DNA of 64,000 bases, taken from positions 32,486,001 to 32,550,000 of the forward strand of contig CM068592.1 of the NCBI GenBank assembly GCA_035048485.1. The letters are read 5' to 3'. Positions within the stretch are counted from its first letter, which is position 1, and the number at the start of each line of letters is the position of its first letter. The DNA is from Pteria penguin (taxonomy: Eukaryota; Mollusca; Bivalvia; Pterioida; Pteriidae). Positions 36,001 through 47,099 of this stretch are shown piece after piece. A model generated the notes under the pieces. It saw nothing but the letters and a program-made list of their open reading frames with translations. It ran no database searches and had not been told where the DNA came from. The position numbers and the translations under genes were made by a program.

Positions 36001-37232
36001 GCCCTTCATCCCCATTGCTACTCAGGTTAAATCGTATATTAAATTGGGGGTACTCTTTTGATGCCTTCGTTCTTTAAATATTATAAGTGTTATCATTCAC
36101 AGTGGATTTAATGGTGGAATGGCAAGAGATGTGATGGCAAGTAAGACATCTCTTAGCGTTGCACATGGAAATCTTAGAATACTCGCTATGTTTAGATTTT
36201 ATGCATTATGAAATTATTTTGGATTGATTATAAGGATAGTCATATTTTAGATGAAAAATATTTACTTTAGTAGTACTGAACAACTTTTTACAAGAAGTGC
36301 GAGGACGATAGATAGAAGACACAGAGGGTAATAAAAGTTTGGGTGATTTATTCTTTATTTTTAATATATTACAAGCTATGGTGTAGTGGAGTACAATATA
36401 TAAAGTATGTACATTCCTGGGGGGGGGGGACTCCCACACAGCCAAGTCAGTTAACTAAGGGTTGAATAATAACACTTGAAACATTCGCCTCTCCTCTGAA
36501 AAGGTTTGGACAAGGCTCGTCATAGAGTCCTCTGTTAGTCAGGGTGCAACGCTCAAGCAAAAGTCTGCATTGGGGTGTGGAGGGACACAATACAAGAAGA
36601 ATTAGAATTAAAAATTGATTTATGAACTGAATAAAAACACTTGTTTTTATATAAAGTTTTATTGGATTTACAAGATCCTTTGTCGTATCTAATTCTATAT
36701 AGGGATAAATCAAGGTTCGGAAGATCTATGCCTAAGAGGGAAACCTCTTATGATTAACTTCCGCTCCAAATCATATCTTCGTCCTACATGTACATCGGCG
36801 AGTTATATCTGCCCATTTGGCCATCTTGTATCCTTTTGCTATATTTGATATCATCGTCGTCGCCGTCATTGTCGTTGTTGTTGTACTTACTACTATTAGT
36901 AGTAATATCATAATCATCATCATTATAATATTATTTGTTGTTGTTGTTGATATTGTCGTACTGTTGTATTTGCAAGTGTTACAATGTATTTATTGGACAG
37001 AAGTCAATTGTAAGTAGATGACACTGATATCATTGAATTCTCGTTTTATTGCTTTCAAGCGGATCCAAATGAACATAATGACCTGTCAGCGAAGTATCCA
37101 GATTTAGTTAAACAGATGATACAAAGACTGGAAGTTTACAGAAAGCAGATGGTACCTGCAAACTTTCCGAATATGGACCCTGCTGCAAACCCAAAACATT
37201 ATGATGGATTTTGGACACCAGGATGGTGTTGA
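23526..37232 (+). CDS. Arylsulfatase B-like enzyme, gene 2 (14 exons)
   Basis: Paralogue of gene 1 with the same 14-exon structure. Exons: 23526-23634, 24444-24555, 25863-25914, 26309-26412, 26735-26841, 27407-27468, 28141-28242, 28777-28840, 29815-29912, 30597-30733, 32901-32959, 34442-34568, 35042-35184, 37060-37232. All phases join, giving 482 residues; exon 13 has one codon more than in gene 1. Exon 2 differs from gene 1 by one silent base. The signal peptide differs ([17 protein letters not shown]). Active-site residues are retained: VADDLG, CSPSR, GKWHLG, SVHEP, TAD|NGGWP and LRGSK. Substitutions include HRVIF for HLVIF, TYKGFD for TSRGFD, and KFPPLT for KQPPRS. Introns hold a 47-bp minisatellite, a SINE with six heads, and a retroelement remnant. 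A functional enzyme is likely; its substrate is not determined. Confidence 0.93.
27539..27635. repeat. AAC/AAT/ATT microsatellite
   Basis: Compound triplet repeat in intron 6 of gene 2: AAC, then AAT, then ATT, directly before the 47-bp minisatellite. Confidence 0.95.
27640..28025 (+). repeat. 47-bp minisatellite, intron 6 of gene 2 (about 8 copies)
   Basis: Same unit as at 10170-10620 and 62112-64000, in the same intron. It ends about 120 bp before exon 7. The array end (CAACTGTAGTGATGCA) matches the end of the gene 1 array (AACTGAAGTGATGCAG). Confidence 0.95.
28990..29490 (-). repeat. Dispersed repeat C, reverse copy
   Basis: Reverse complement of the 17157-17650 repeat: GTTGCACGCTGACTAACAAG, GGGCCTTGTCCAAACCTC, TGACCGTCCTAAGTCGG. 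It lies in intron 8 of gene 2 and is missing from intron 8 of gene 1, so it inserted after duplication. Confidence 0.65.
29528..29697 (+). repeat. Tandem duplication of about 85 bp
   Basis: Two near-identical copies of a block containing GTATAGCTCCATGGTGACTT and GAGCCAGTAACTCCTC, just upstream of exon 9 of gene 2. Gene 1 has no copy. Confidence 0.9.
30072..30109 (+). other. Candidate relic exon in intron 9, gene 2
   Basis: Counterpart of 11980-12017: preceded by AAATAG and followed by GTAAGG. It reads [13 protein letters not shown] in one frame. The phase does not match exon 9, so it is excluded from the gene model. A region with open frame at about 30200-30325 follows, as in gene 1. Confidence 0.35.
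31205..31840 (+). repeat. Dispersed repeat D, two direct copies of about 285 bp
   Basis: Copies at 31205-31488 and 31556-31840, over 90% alike by eye, separated by about 67 bp. Marker: GTGCACCATATGCGCATTTC. A reverse fragment lies at about 41389-41600 and a short forward piece at about 39330-39372. It is found only in unit 2 (intron 10 and 3' flank), and intron 10 of gene 1 lacks it. No coding capacity. Confidence 0.8.
31890..32400 (+). mobile_element. SINE family 2 with six tandem tRNA-like heads
   Basis: Six imperfect head units of about 63 bp start near 31892, 31955, 32020, 32083, 32147 and 32211. Each has a GATCGGTTAGGTGCTGGGC-type A-box region and a GTTCATGTCCCGACGAT-type B-box region. 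A single body follows (GTCTTTCGGAGAAGACAG, CACTGCTTCGGCTGCG). Gene 1 has the same insertion with two heads. Confidence 0.75.
32994..33071. repeat. (TA)n microsatellite
   Basis: About 75 bp of pure TA in intron 11 of gene 2. Gene 1 has a very short TA run at the same place (about 14194-14204). Confidence 0.97.
34809..34986. mobile_element. Short inverted-repeat element, copy B (MITE-like)
   Basis: 178 bp in intron 12 of gene 2, opposite in orientation to copy A. Ends are CATGCGCGGAT and ATCCGCGCATG. A perfect 5-bp duplication CATAT lies at 34804-34808 and 34987-34991. Intron 12 of gene 1 has the uninterrupted site near 16335. Its right end lies 55 bp before exon 13. Confidence 0.88.
35610..36320 (-). 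pseudogene. GIY-YIG endonuclease remnant of a Penelope-like retroelement
   Basis: On the minus strand the 3' open part (about 35610-36000) reads [19 protein letters not shown] and continues to a stop at 35610. The YVGET...RFRNHL pattern is that of GIY-YIG nucleases. Upstream pieces in other frames read [12 protein letters not shown] and [10 protein letters not shown], matching the cysteine-rich lead-in found before GIY-YIG in Penelope-like elements. Several frameshifts and stops separate the pieces, and no reverse transcriptase was seen. It lies in intron 13 of gene 2 and is missing from gene 1. Confidence 0.65.
36475..36735 (+). repeat. Dispersed repeat C, truncated copy
   Basis: Same sense as the gene 1 copy and in the same intron (13), but its left half is gone. 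The GIY-YIG remnant lies immediately to the left, which suggests that the retroelement insertion or an associated deletion removed it. Confidence 0.6.
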
Positions 37233-37759
37233 AACTGTTTAAAGGTTCAAAAACCATGAAAGATATTAATATCAATGTATTCGTATATGCTGAGTGATTT
37301 TTATGAAAAAGTCAAAATTTCGAAGTTATTTGTAAAGGTTAAGACATTTTTAACAGAATCCATATCATATATTCCATGTCAAAGTAAGACATATTTATTA
37401 CATGTTTTAAATATAATTCATAATATATTAATGTAATTCTTCCATGTCATTAAAAATTTACAAGAATTCATTGAATCATTCATACAATAATGATGCAACA
37501 GAAGATGTTATCCATTAGATTAGCACAGAACAAAAGTTACACAGATTACATATAAAACAATCACATATAAGTTCATAACATGACAACCTCTATAGGCACT
37601 AACTGTCCATGACATTGTACTCATTAATATACGTTAATTATGATTGTTTGTGCAATAACATAATAAATTACTAAATTTTCTTGTGATAGTACTGTTTTTC
37701 ATTATAGACATGTAACAGAATATGTATATATTTTCTATATCTATATTAACAACATACAA

Positions 37760-38945
37760 ACGTTGGAGTAAATTGTGGTCCACGTGTGATGCCCTTATAT
37801 TTTGCAGTGTATTGTGGTCCTCGTGTGGTGTCATGATACATTGGAGTGTTTTATAGTCCACGTGTGGTGTCATTATATATTGGAGTATTGTGGTCCACGT
37901 GCGGTGTTATTATGCACTGGAGTGTATTGTGGTCCACGTGTGGTGTCATTATACATTGGAGTGTATTGTGGTCCACGTGTCATTATACATTGGAGTGTAT
38001 TGTGGTCCACGTGTGGTGTCTTTATAAGTTTGAGTATAATATTGTGGTCCACGTGTGGTGTCATTATACATTGTAGTGTATTGTGGTTTACGTGTGGTGC
38101 CCTTATACATTGGAGTGTATTATGGTCCAAGTGTGATGTCATTATACATTGGAGTGTATTGTGGTCCACATGTGGCGTCCCTATACACTGGAGTGTATTG
38201 TCACCCATGTGTGATGTCATTATATTTTGGAGTGTATAGTGATTTACATGTAATTTCATTTATATACTAGAATGCATTGTCTTTCATGTGTGGTGTCTTT
38301 ATTAGTTTGAATGAACTATTGTGGTCCACGAGATGTGTCTTTAGAAGTTTGAGTGTATTTTGTTCCACGTGTGGTGTCTTTATAAATCTGAGTGTATTCT
38401 GGTCCACGTGTGATGCCCTTATACGTTTGAGTGCATTGTGATCTACGTGTGATGTCCTTATACGTTGGAGTGTAGTGTGGTCCACGTGTGGTGTCTTTAT
38501 AAATTTGAGTGTACTGTTATGGTCCATGTGTGGTATTTCTAGAATTTGAATGTATTGTGAACCAGGTATGGTGTCCTTATGTGTTTGAGCGTATTGTGGT
38601 CCACGTGTGGTGTCCTGAAATGTTGGAGTATATTGTGGTCCACGTGTGGTGTCCTTAAACGTTGCAGTGTATTGCGGTTCACGTGTGGGGCCCTTATACA
38701 TTGGAGTGGAATGTTGCTACACGTGGTGTCTTATATACGTTGGAATGAATTGTGGTTCACGTACGGTGTCCTTATACATTGGAATGAAATGGGCTCCACA
38801 TATGGTGTCCTTATACTTTGGAGTGAATTGTGGTCCATGCCTCGGTCCTTATACATTGGAGAGAATTGTGACCCACTCGTGGTGTCCTTATACGTTGGCG
38901 TATAATGTGGTCCACCTGTGGTGCCCTTATACAGTTGAGGAAAGG
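37760..38945 (+). repeat. 39-bp minisatellite, about 30 copies
   Basis: Expanded version of the array at 18780-19050. Most units keep GTGGTCCACGTGTGGTG. Since 39 is 13 codons, frames stay open for long distances on both strands. A few units are shortened (for example near 37975). Confidence 0.95.
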
Positions 38946-41388
38946 GTAGTGTATTGTGACCAAAGTATGATGGAAGCAGGAGGTAACCAGCCTCAAAATC
39001 ACAATGGCAGATTCACACCCGAATTTCTCTATGCTCGATGTCAAGGCTACATGAAGCTTGACCCTCAGGTGCACGGTAGAGTTCACTAAAAGAATTGTTA
39101 ATCAAAGGAGCAAAAACATGAATTCGCTCAATAATTTAGTGTTGAATTGAAAACAAACATTCTGTGTTTGTGAAACAGTAATGCCCCCGGCGGCGCAAAA
39201 GTGCAAAACGTTATTTTAGCGTGAAGGTTATTGTCAAGGTCAAAAGGTCATTTGAAAGGGCTTCATTAATCGAGCACGCATGTCAAATATCAGGACTCTG
39301 TATCCCTCCCATTTAAATTATAGCCAAGGTTAAAATAAATATAGAACATATATACCTTATAATTTAGGGCACCATGTGCGCAGTTGACAACAGACGGACA
39401 AACAAACAAAGAGACAGACAGAACAAACACAATATGCTCTCGATCTATCGATCCGGAGCATTAAAAGTAGAATTTGTAGTATATACCAACCAGACTTTCG
39501 TAGTATTTCCTGTACACCCCACAGTGCCATGATTATCAGGTAAGATCCATCTGAGTTAAATGCAAGCGTTGTCATATATTATAAATGACAGACATTTGAT
39601 ATTTTGAGCACAATTTTGTTGAGATGAAACTGTACTGTATCCTGAAATGAACACAATGTGATCTTTTCCATTTAATTTTAGACACTTAAGAAACGGATTA
39701 AAATAAACAACACCGTCAAATATTTTGATGTATATATATATTATACATCCAAATTTCACCTTCGGTTTAGCTTAGACCCATCCCCATTTCCACAAACAAA
39801 TTAAATCAGTTTTGGAATCGAGTCCAGGCGGCGACTATATGTATATGTACCCAGTGTCCTTCAGATGTCACTTTTAGGATATGTCTAGCTTCGAACACTG
39901 TAAACTGCGTAATTGTGGATTCGGGGATTCTTTTCTTCTTTTCTTGCATCTCTCTCTCTCTCTCTGTACCGGAGAATCAATTATACAGAGATATACAATT
40001 ATAAATGAATTATAAACAACAAGACTCATTCATGTTCATATGCTTATATAATATTTTTACTCGTTAGCATATGAGAGATTCCATTGTATTTCATAATTAA
40101 ACTACAAAATATGCATCGCATGAAGCTTAAGGGAAAAACTAACAACAGAATACAACAGCATCATAATTCATAAAAATATTATCAACAGTCACCTTTGAAA
40201 GGGCGGCCAAATTGAATTTGAGAGACCATCTTTGTCTGATGTTATTTTGGATTCAGGCACTACATACTTGCAAAATTTTATGCTTTCGCCTTGATTTGTG
40301 TGATTTATTTTCATAATTCAACCTTACAATGAAAGGCTAAATTTCAAACAGGTTAATTAAACTGTGCTGGAATTACTTTCTATATAAATAATGTAGCATT
40401 TGAAAAAAAACTCGAGTTGTTGATATTTCCAAACACCGTAATTGAAATCGATATACGAGTGGAACAAAAACGTAAACGTATAATATCAAGGTATGGATAT
40501 GATGGTTGGATTATTCATTAAGACATTGTCGGCTCTAAACAATACAAATAAGCTTCGCTATGCAATTTTACACTATGTGTAATGCATCATCTGAGAGGAA
40601 CGCTTCAAATTCATCAAACCTGATAAAGATGATAAAAAGCCTTTCATAAATTAATATGAGCGCATTCCATAGACCATTATCATAGCACAGACTTAATGCA
40701 TGAAAGAGTTAAATACCTACAATATGTAAACACAATCATAATAAGCAAACATAGGATGAGCTTCATTTCCGATACACATATTACACATATTCCTAGAACA
40801 TTAAAGTTGCGTATTTAATAACATTTTTCATGACACTGAGCTACACGTTCTTGTTGTTGTATAGTTTAGTTACTAATCATCAATGAATTTACATTAAGAA
40901 CAAAGTCAGTCTGTAAGTCCAGATATATCATTTGCAGAAAAAGAATTTTGCATTTTCTCATTCACAAAAATGTTTCCAACGTGCAAAAAAAATTTTTGTT
41001 CTAGAAGACATTCTTCTGACATCATATAGTTTTATTATCACTTACATCAGGTATGTATCGAAAATGCCGAGTGGCCTAAGTCGATATAGCTGATAAAAGC
41101 CAGGTATTGTATTCAATGGAGGGATTCGAACTCACATATTTCATTTCATTTTATTGTGAATTTCCTAAAGTTTGCACAAGACAAATATTAATAAAATGTA
41201 GGAGTAAAATGCTGGCACAAAACATATATAAATTAAATTAAATCAAATAAAAGAGAAACAGCTTAATCGTCTTGTTCATTCTGAATAATAATAGAATGGT
41301 CAAAGAGGTTGCCTTTTCAGGTCCCGTCCTTTAAAACATTGGAAAAAGGAGATGTATTCGATAAGATGTATTTAACAGACCGATCAGC

Positions 41389-41600
41389 ATTGTTTAGCAG
41401 AACGTTCAGCTCATGCATAGCTCTGTCCTTAGATGGATTCTTTGGTTCACGTTTCGGTCATTTTGGTACAACATTGCCCATTAAATATTTATCTATTTTG
41501 AGAATTCCAATCATTTGGCCACTAGCACCACTGAAGAGATATAAGTTGTCGAAATGCGCATATGGTGGACTAAATTAAAAGGTATATGTGTTGTATATTT
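41389..41600 (-). repeat. Dispersed repeat D, reverse fragment
   Basis: Reverse complement of part of the 31205 repeat (CATGCATAGCTCTGTCCTTA, GCGCATATGGTG). Unit 1 lacks it at the aligned place (about 22235). Confidence 0.75.
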
Positions 41601-41904
41601 ATTGTCATGACACATTTATATAAATGATACTCGTGAGCAAATGTAGCGAGATGACGTACTGCAGTAATAACATATAATAAATATAAAAAAAACAATACTA
41701 TGGCAATTTTCTCTTTGGGAGGAAGTGGAGTCTGTATTTGATGGAAATCATTATTTCCTTGTTACATTTTCCATTCATGACGATATTTGAAAATTGGCAT
41801 TTAATATTCTACAGTAAGGAAACCCTTTTCATTTCATAAAAAAAACTTTATTGCTAATGCCTAAATCCGCAAAACTATTCCATACATTTGTAATATCATT
41901 TCCT

Positions 41905-42240
41905 GGGACTCCTACAGATCGGAGAGAACTTATCTCTCTTTTAGACGGTCAGAGCACGGTTTGCTCATGGTTATGTCACTAAATATGTTTTATTGTTATA
42001 TCAATTTCATAATAACATCAGTCTTATGACTTCTATACTGGAGATACCTGTTGATCATTGTTCTTTATATAGAATATTATTTATATATTATCAACAGTGT
42101 GTTCTATAATTGTACTGTATTTGTGGTGAATGGGAAAGTATGCCCGTTAACTTCACAATCTGAGTGAAAGTGGCACTTTACTTGACCGCCTTATTCGATG
42201 CCTCAACTGCATTACTATCGAGTATTCTGTGATGTCTTTA
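41905..42240 (-). repeat. Dispersed repeat C, diverged reverse copy
   Basis: Shares GGGACTCCTACAGATC, CAGAGCACGGTTT and the GGTGAATGGGAA end with the reverse copy at 28990-29490. Strongly diverged. Confidence 0.5.
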
Positions 42241-42939
42241 ATGAGCTTATTAGTCTATACTCCGCATATCTGTGAGGACGTTTCCATACATATAAGTCAT
42301 ATATCATTTTTTATTTATTTTACACTGTATACTAACGAAAACTAAATTAAAGTTTGGCGCAAGTTACCCTGTGTATAACTACAACATTTATATATGTCAG
42401 TTTCTTCTATTAATAAGGATATAAAAACCCAACTGAATTTGATTAATGCTGCTATCACAGGTCTACAATAGTTTTAGCGTATATTATCCCCATGAAAAGT
42501 TTCTGTCGCATAAATAATGTCAAGATTTTGAAGAAAGTATAGCAAATTGTAACTTAACTAATTTACAGCATGAGGCATGAATTGGAAATCCTGTATATTA
42601 TTTTTATGCTTTATTTCTTTATTTTCAAAAACTTTACAGATCACTTCAGAATAAAACAGTAACACTTATTTTCAAATAAAACTATACAATCTTGATCTTG
42701 AATACAATTCAATTGAAAATCAGTACATTTGGTTGTGCATTAATTTCATCGTGTTCATTTCAGTCTTTAAAAAAGTAGAACTCATAATTGCTATTTTTAC
42801 ACAATATTTGACAAGGTATACACAGTTCAGTATGAAGATTTCAATACAACAATGGTCTACGTCGCCTAATTTTCAATAGTATAATTTACGTTGACCATCA
42901 AAAGATACATGTCAAATGATCTATATGGCTATAGGATCT
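42241..42939. other. AT-rich spacer, nothing recognised
   Basis: About 700 bp without a recognisable gene, repeat or structured element. Confidence 0.5.
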
Positions 42940-43990
42940 GTTCTGGAAATGAACAGAATCTGAAGCTAGGCTTAAGGCAAAATCTTTCTTAATCATCGCT
43001 TATCTATCAAACAAACACAGAATACAGTTCGGTTGGGAAGCCGGTTGAGGTTTGTGTCGTTACAGTTGTCTTTCCTTGGCTGTTGCGCAAAGTGCAGATG
43101 CGGCATATTACAAATGATGCACAGATTTAAATCAACACCTTGTTTAGTTTCGTGGTAACAGGAATAATATTTATTAATGTATGCTAGAGGTTGTGAATAT
43201 ACGCTATGTTGTCGCGAATATGCATTACAGATAAAATTTTTCATGAAGCCAATGGCTTTCCTTATAGGTATAATACAGATTCATATATTTCACGTAGTGT
43301 TATGCGCGGATCCAGAAATTTTTGTCAGAGGGGGTCCAACCAAAAAAGGTAAATTTTTCTCTTAGACGAGGGGGGTCCAACCCCAAAAATGCCCAAATAT
43401 TACCTTTTTTTGGTAAAATTTTCGGATTCCAGGGGGGGTGTTTCTGGCAGGGGGGGGGTGTCCAGACCCCCCTAACTCCCCCCCCCCCCTCTGTATCCGC
43501 GCATGAGTGTTACGGCAAAAATGCACAATATCAATTCCGATTATATGCAATACGATTTCAAATATACGTATTATTGTTGCGAATATACGCAGTTGTTTTC
43601 ACGCATGTGTGCCGAATCTTTCCTGCAAAGTCACCTTAATGGGTTTCCATAAAGCTCTATATGGTTTGTATTTTATGAAGTCTACTCATTCTTATTACTT
43701 TTGTAATTTTTAATAAACAATTATCCGTAGGAAGAAATAGCGCTGACTTTTTATAATTTCAGAAGCTGACTTTTTATGATTTAAGTAGCAGACATTTTAT
43801 AATTTCAGTACTAGTTTTTAAAACATACTTCTATGAGGTGCATTATTAATGTGACGTCCCTTCTTTTGTTTATCTTGGTTGTTAGGCAATAGTTCTTCGT
43901 TATAATGAACTATCGACCCGAACAATAGACCCACCGCAGCCAATAAGAGGGTTTTACATATCAGCTACAACCGTGACACGTGACCTCCGT
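42940..43990. repeat. Segmental duplicate of 2065-2875
   Basis: Aligned in the same orientation as the window's start region, plus the extra inverted-repeat element at 43302-43505. A short direct repeat expansion lies at about 43740-43810 (GCTGACTTTTTATAATTTC, three times). Similarity ends at about 43995. Confidence 0.75.
43302..43505. mobile_element. Short inverted-repeat element, copy C (MITE-like)
   Basis: About 204 bp, same orientation as copy B, with G- and C-runs making it longer. Direct repeats AGTGTT lie at 43296-43301 and 43506-43511. The empty site is at about 2416-2424, where AGTGTT occurs once. Confidence 0.85.
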
Positions 43991-43999
43991 TTTTGGGGC

Positions 44000-44605
44000 C
44001 GCACTAGCCGGCCCATCTATTGTTATAAGTCTGGGAAGTTACATGCGTTTCTGTGGTACAGTAAACCCACACCCCCGGGATTTTACACCAATGATAACAT
44101 TAAGATTTTATATTCACTGTGGAGAGAGCATGTGCCACCTCGCTAACCCAGTTTGATGGATTCATGTAAGCGTAAGCTGATTTACGTCACAGCAGAGGAG
44201 TATTTTAAAAATGTGTTGGAATATTTTCGGGGGGGGGGGGGGTGACCTTAACCTTACAATTTTAGAATATTTGACGTGCTTTATTCATAAGCAAAATTAT
44301 TGTTCGGTTGTGTAAGTAACCTTTGGATAATCATAGCGTGATGAAAGTAGTGCTAAACTTCTAGAATGCTACACTACGAAGGAAATGCCAATATAACCAA
44401 TTATATTCTAGAATTCTTTCTTTTGGCAAGACGATAAACCTTAATTATTGTTTATGAATTAAAACGTGGGAATAAAAAGATTGCCAACCAGCACAAGTTT
44501 ACACCACTACCAAAAGTGTTGGGTTGGTTACCCCAGCTAACAAGCCTGTTGCTTATAGTTTGATTATGTTTTATTGTTAAAAATTAAAAAAATATATAAA
44601 GTAAA
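44000..44605. other. Spacer without recognised gene
   Basis: Contains a run of about 14 G at 44229-44242. Nothing else was recognised. Confidence 0.5.
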
Positions 44606-44689
44606 TTGATTGATTAATTATTGTTTCACGTCACTCCACGGTTATTTTACGTATCCAGGCCCCAATTGTATAAAAAATCTCAGTTGAGT

Positions 44690-44930
44690 ATTTCCTCAAA
44701 TTTGAGTATTTCCTCAAGAAATATGAGTTTTCCCTCAAATTACATTGTATAAAGCTCCACTCAACTCAAATTTGAGATTTTCCTCAAATCTCTCCTCAAC
44801 TTTGAGGGCGTCCTCAAATCGACTTGTATAAAACAAAATTTGAGATTTTCCTCAAATATTTTCCTCAAATATTTGAGATTTTCCTCAAATATTTGAGGTA
44901 GATCGGGACCAGCCTCAAATTTGAGGAAAA
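44690..44930. repeat. Left subterminal motif array of the Harbinger element
   Basis: About a dozen overlapping copies of TTTGAGGAAA or its complement TTTCCTCAAA, in both orientations. The matching right array is at 52668-52800. Such arrays near transposon ends are commonly binding sites for the element's own proteins; that role is inferred here. Confidence 0.8.
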
Positions 44931-47065
44931 TGGCAAACGGCAGACGTGTTTTGGCAATAAGGAGGAGAAGGAGGCGTAGGGCAAGGGTTTTTAGACCTCG
45001 GTTGGAAATACAGACTTTCCGGAGTGCCGAAATTTTTCAAAGATTTCGATTTTTGCCTGCAACCATCACTTTTTTGGTAAATTTACTTGGGCCACAACTG
45101 CAACAAGGTACATTACGAAATTGTGCCTTGACGGTACAACAGCAAATCTTGGTTACACTGCGGTTTTTGGCGACTGGGGCGATGTTCCGTGTAATCGGGG
45201 ACTGTATGGGGATATCCGAGGCCGTGGTGTGTAGAACAGTACATCGTGTTTGTGGATGCATAGCTTCCCTGGCCGCCACTTATATCTACATGCCACGGAA
45301 CATCAACAGGACAAATGCTGATTTCTTCGCCATATCAGGTTAGATATCATTTTGTATTATTTCTTCCAAATGTATCGCTTAGTGTATATATATACAGTAT
45401 ATATGTTTTATTCAAATATAAGAGAGTAAATTTACAACTTTCTTAAAGTAATAAATCTTACGTACAACTGCGATATGAATATCCAAAATGACGTCTGCAT
45501 GACGTATCTTTCTTACGTCATTATTGACCTCATCATTTTCATGAATGAATAAATGAAATGACATGTTCTTTACACACAACTGTGTTGACAATTATGAAAT
45601 CCCCTCCCCCTCCCCATGTATAAAATATCATTCTTGTGTTGCGAGTTTAACATTAAAGACCTTGCGATATTTCTATTCATGTTCTGTCAGACTATGATTT
45701 TTTACACGCAAAACAGCAGAGGATATCTTAAAGTAGGGTTTAGAGTTTTGATCGCCGAGGCCTCTTGCGTCTTCTACAAATTATCCCCATATGTCGTACA
45801 TTAAAACAAACAGTAGAACCGGAGGGGACCGTAGGTTTGCACACTGTCTGTGAAACTTTGGTGTTCCGGACTTTTTCTGCCATGTGTGCAGACATTGAAC
45901 TGAAATTGTGCATGCGTTAAGTCACTGTGCAAGATTAATTTTCATATTTATCCATCTATTTTTGGCCCTTGGACATAGAAAATTTGATGTCTGAAACAGT
46001 TAATTTTTCGATATTATGAAGCTACCAGTTGGGGACATGTATTTCTAAAGATTGCAATACTCATTATGCTTGTGCACATCAAATGAAAATTTATTTAAAA
46101 TATTCATACACCCAATAAAATGCAAACAATTTATTGTAGGATTCCCAAATGTAATCGGATGTGTGGACGGAACGTTCATCAAAATTAGAGCCCCTTCAAC
46201 AAATGAACAAGACTATGTCAACAGGAAAGGGTATCATTCCTTGAATGTACAGGTAAATTTTTCTTAATATTCAAGTAGTATAAAATTAAAATCTTAAAAA
46301 TAAATGCGTTTAGTGTTGTAGTGGGAAGAGTTCAAATTGTGTCAACTTCAATTTTCACCCGTAGATTTACCTGGAAGAGATATATCGATTGCCGGACATG
46401 GTTTTTACTTTGACCTTGAAATGTTAAAACTTTTCATCAAGTGACGAACATATGTTTAGCAATCCGGCTATATCATTATAACAGTGTCTTCTTTCACAAT
46501 CGAAAAGTTTAAAGTGAAATAAGATTGATTGATTGCTTGTCTAAAGTCATGCCAAGAAAGTTTATATTGGATAAAAATACTTTTGTATAACTAGTCTCTG
46601 CATGAACTATATTGAAGAATACAATTTTCTATTACAGATGACTTGTGATGCTAACTTTAGAATCACCAGTATCGTGGCTAAATGGCCGGGCTCTGTGCAT
46701 GATGCCAGAGTATTCAGAAATTCTGCCTTATGCCGAAACATGGAAAATGGTAAAAAAAAAACCCTATCAAAACAGAACGCATTATTGTACAAAACTTTAA
46801 TGTTTTCTACAAATCAATATTTTGATTACACAATTATTGACAGAAACAATATAAGAATTAATTTTGTAGATAATTTGGTTGATGATGACGATGATTATGA
46901 TATCTATAATGATGATTATAATGATGATTATGAAGAGTATGAGTATGATGATGATGATGATTATATCTATAATGATGATTATACTGATGATTATGATGAG
47001 TATGAGTATGACGAGAATGATGATGATGATGATGATGGTGATGATAATGATGGTGATTGTGGTGG

Positions 47066-47099
<34 letters not shown>

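Larger units (their letters stand above)
37233..41880. repeat. 3' flank of arylsulfatase unit 2
   Basis: No gene. Aligns with 18285-22560, with an expanded 39-bp minisatellite and private insertions of repeat D. The AATAAA at 37662-37667 is a candidate poly(A) signal conserved behind gene 1. Open frames at 37802-38905 on both strands are products of the 39-bp period. Confidence 0.7.

Noticed and set aside
37802..38905. Open frames of up to 147 codons on both strands
   Set aside because: They arise from the 39-bp repeat (13 codons per unit) and simply repeat the same 13-residue pattern.
44921..44929. Transposase start at 44921
   Set aside because: The codon there is TTG. The first ATG in frame is at 44930.
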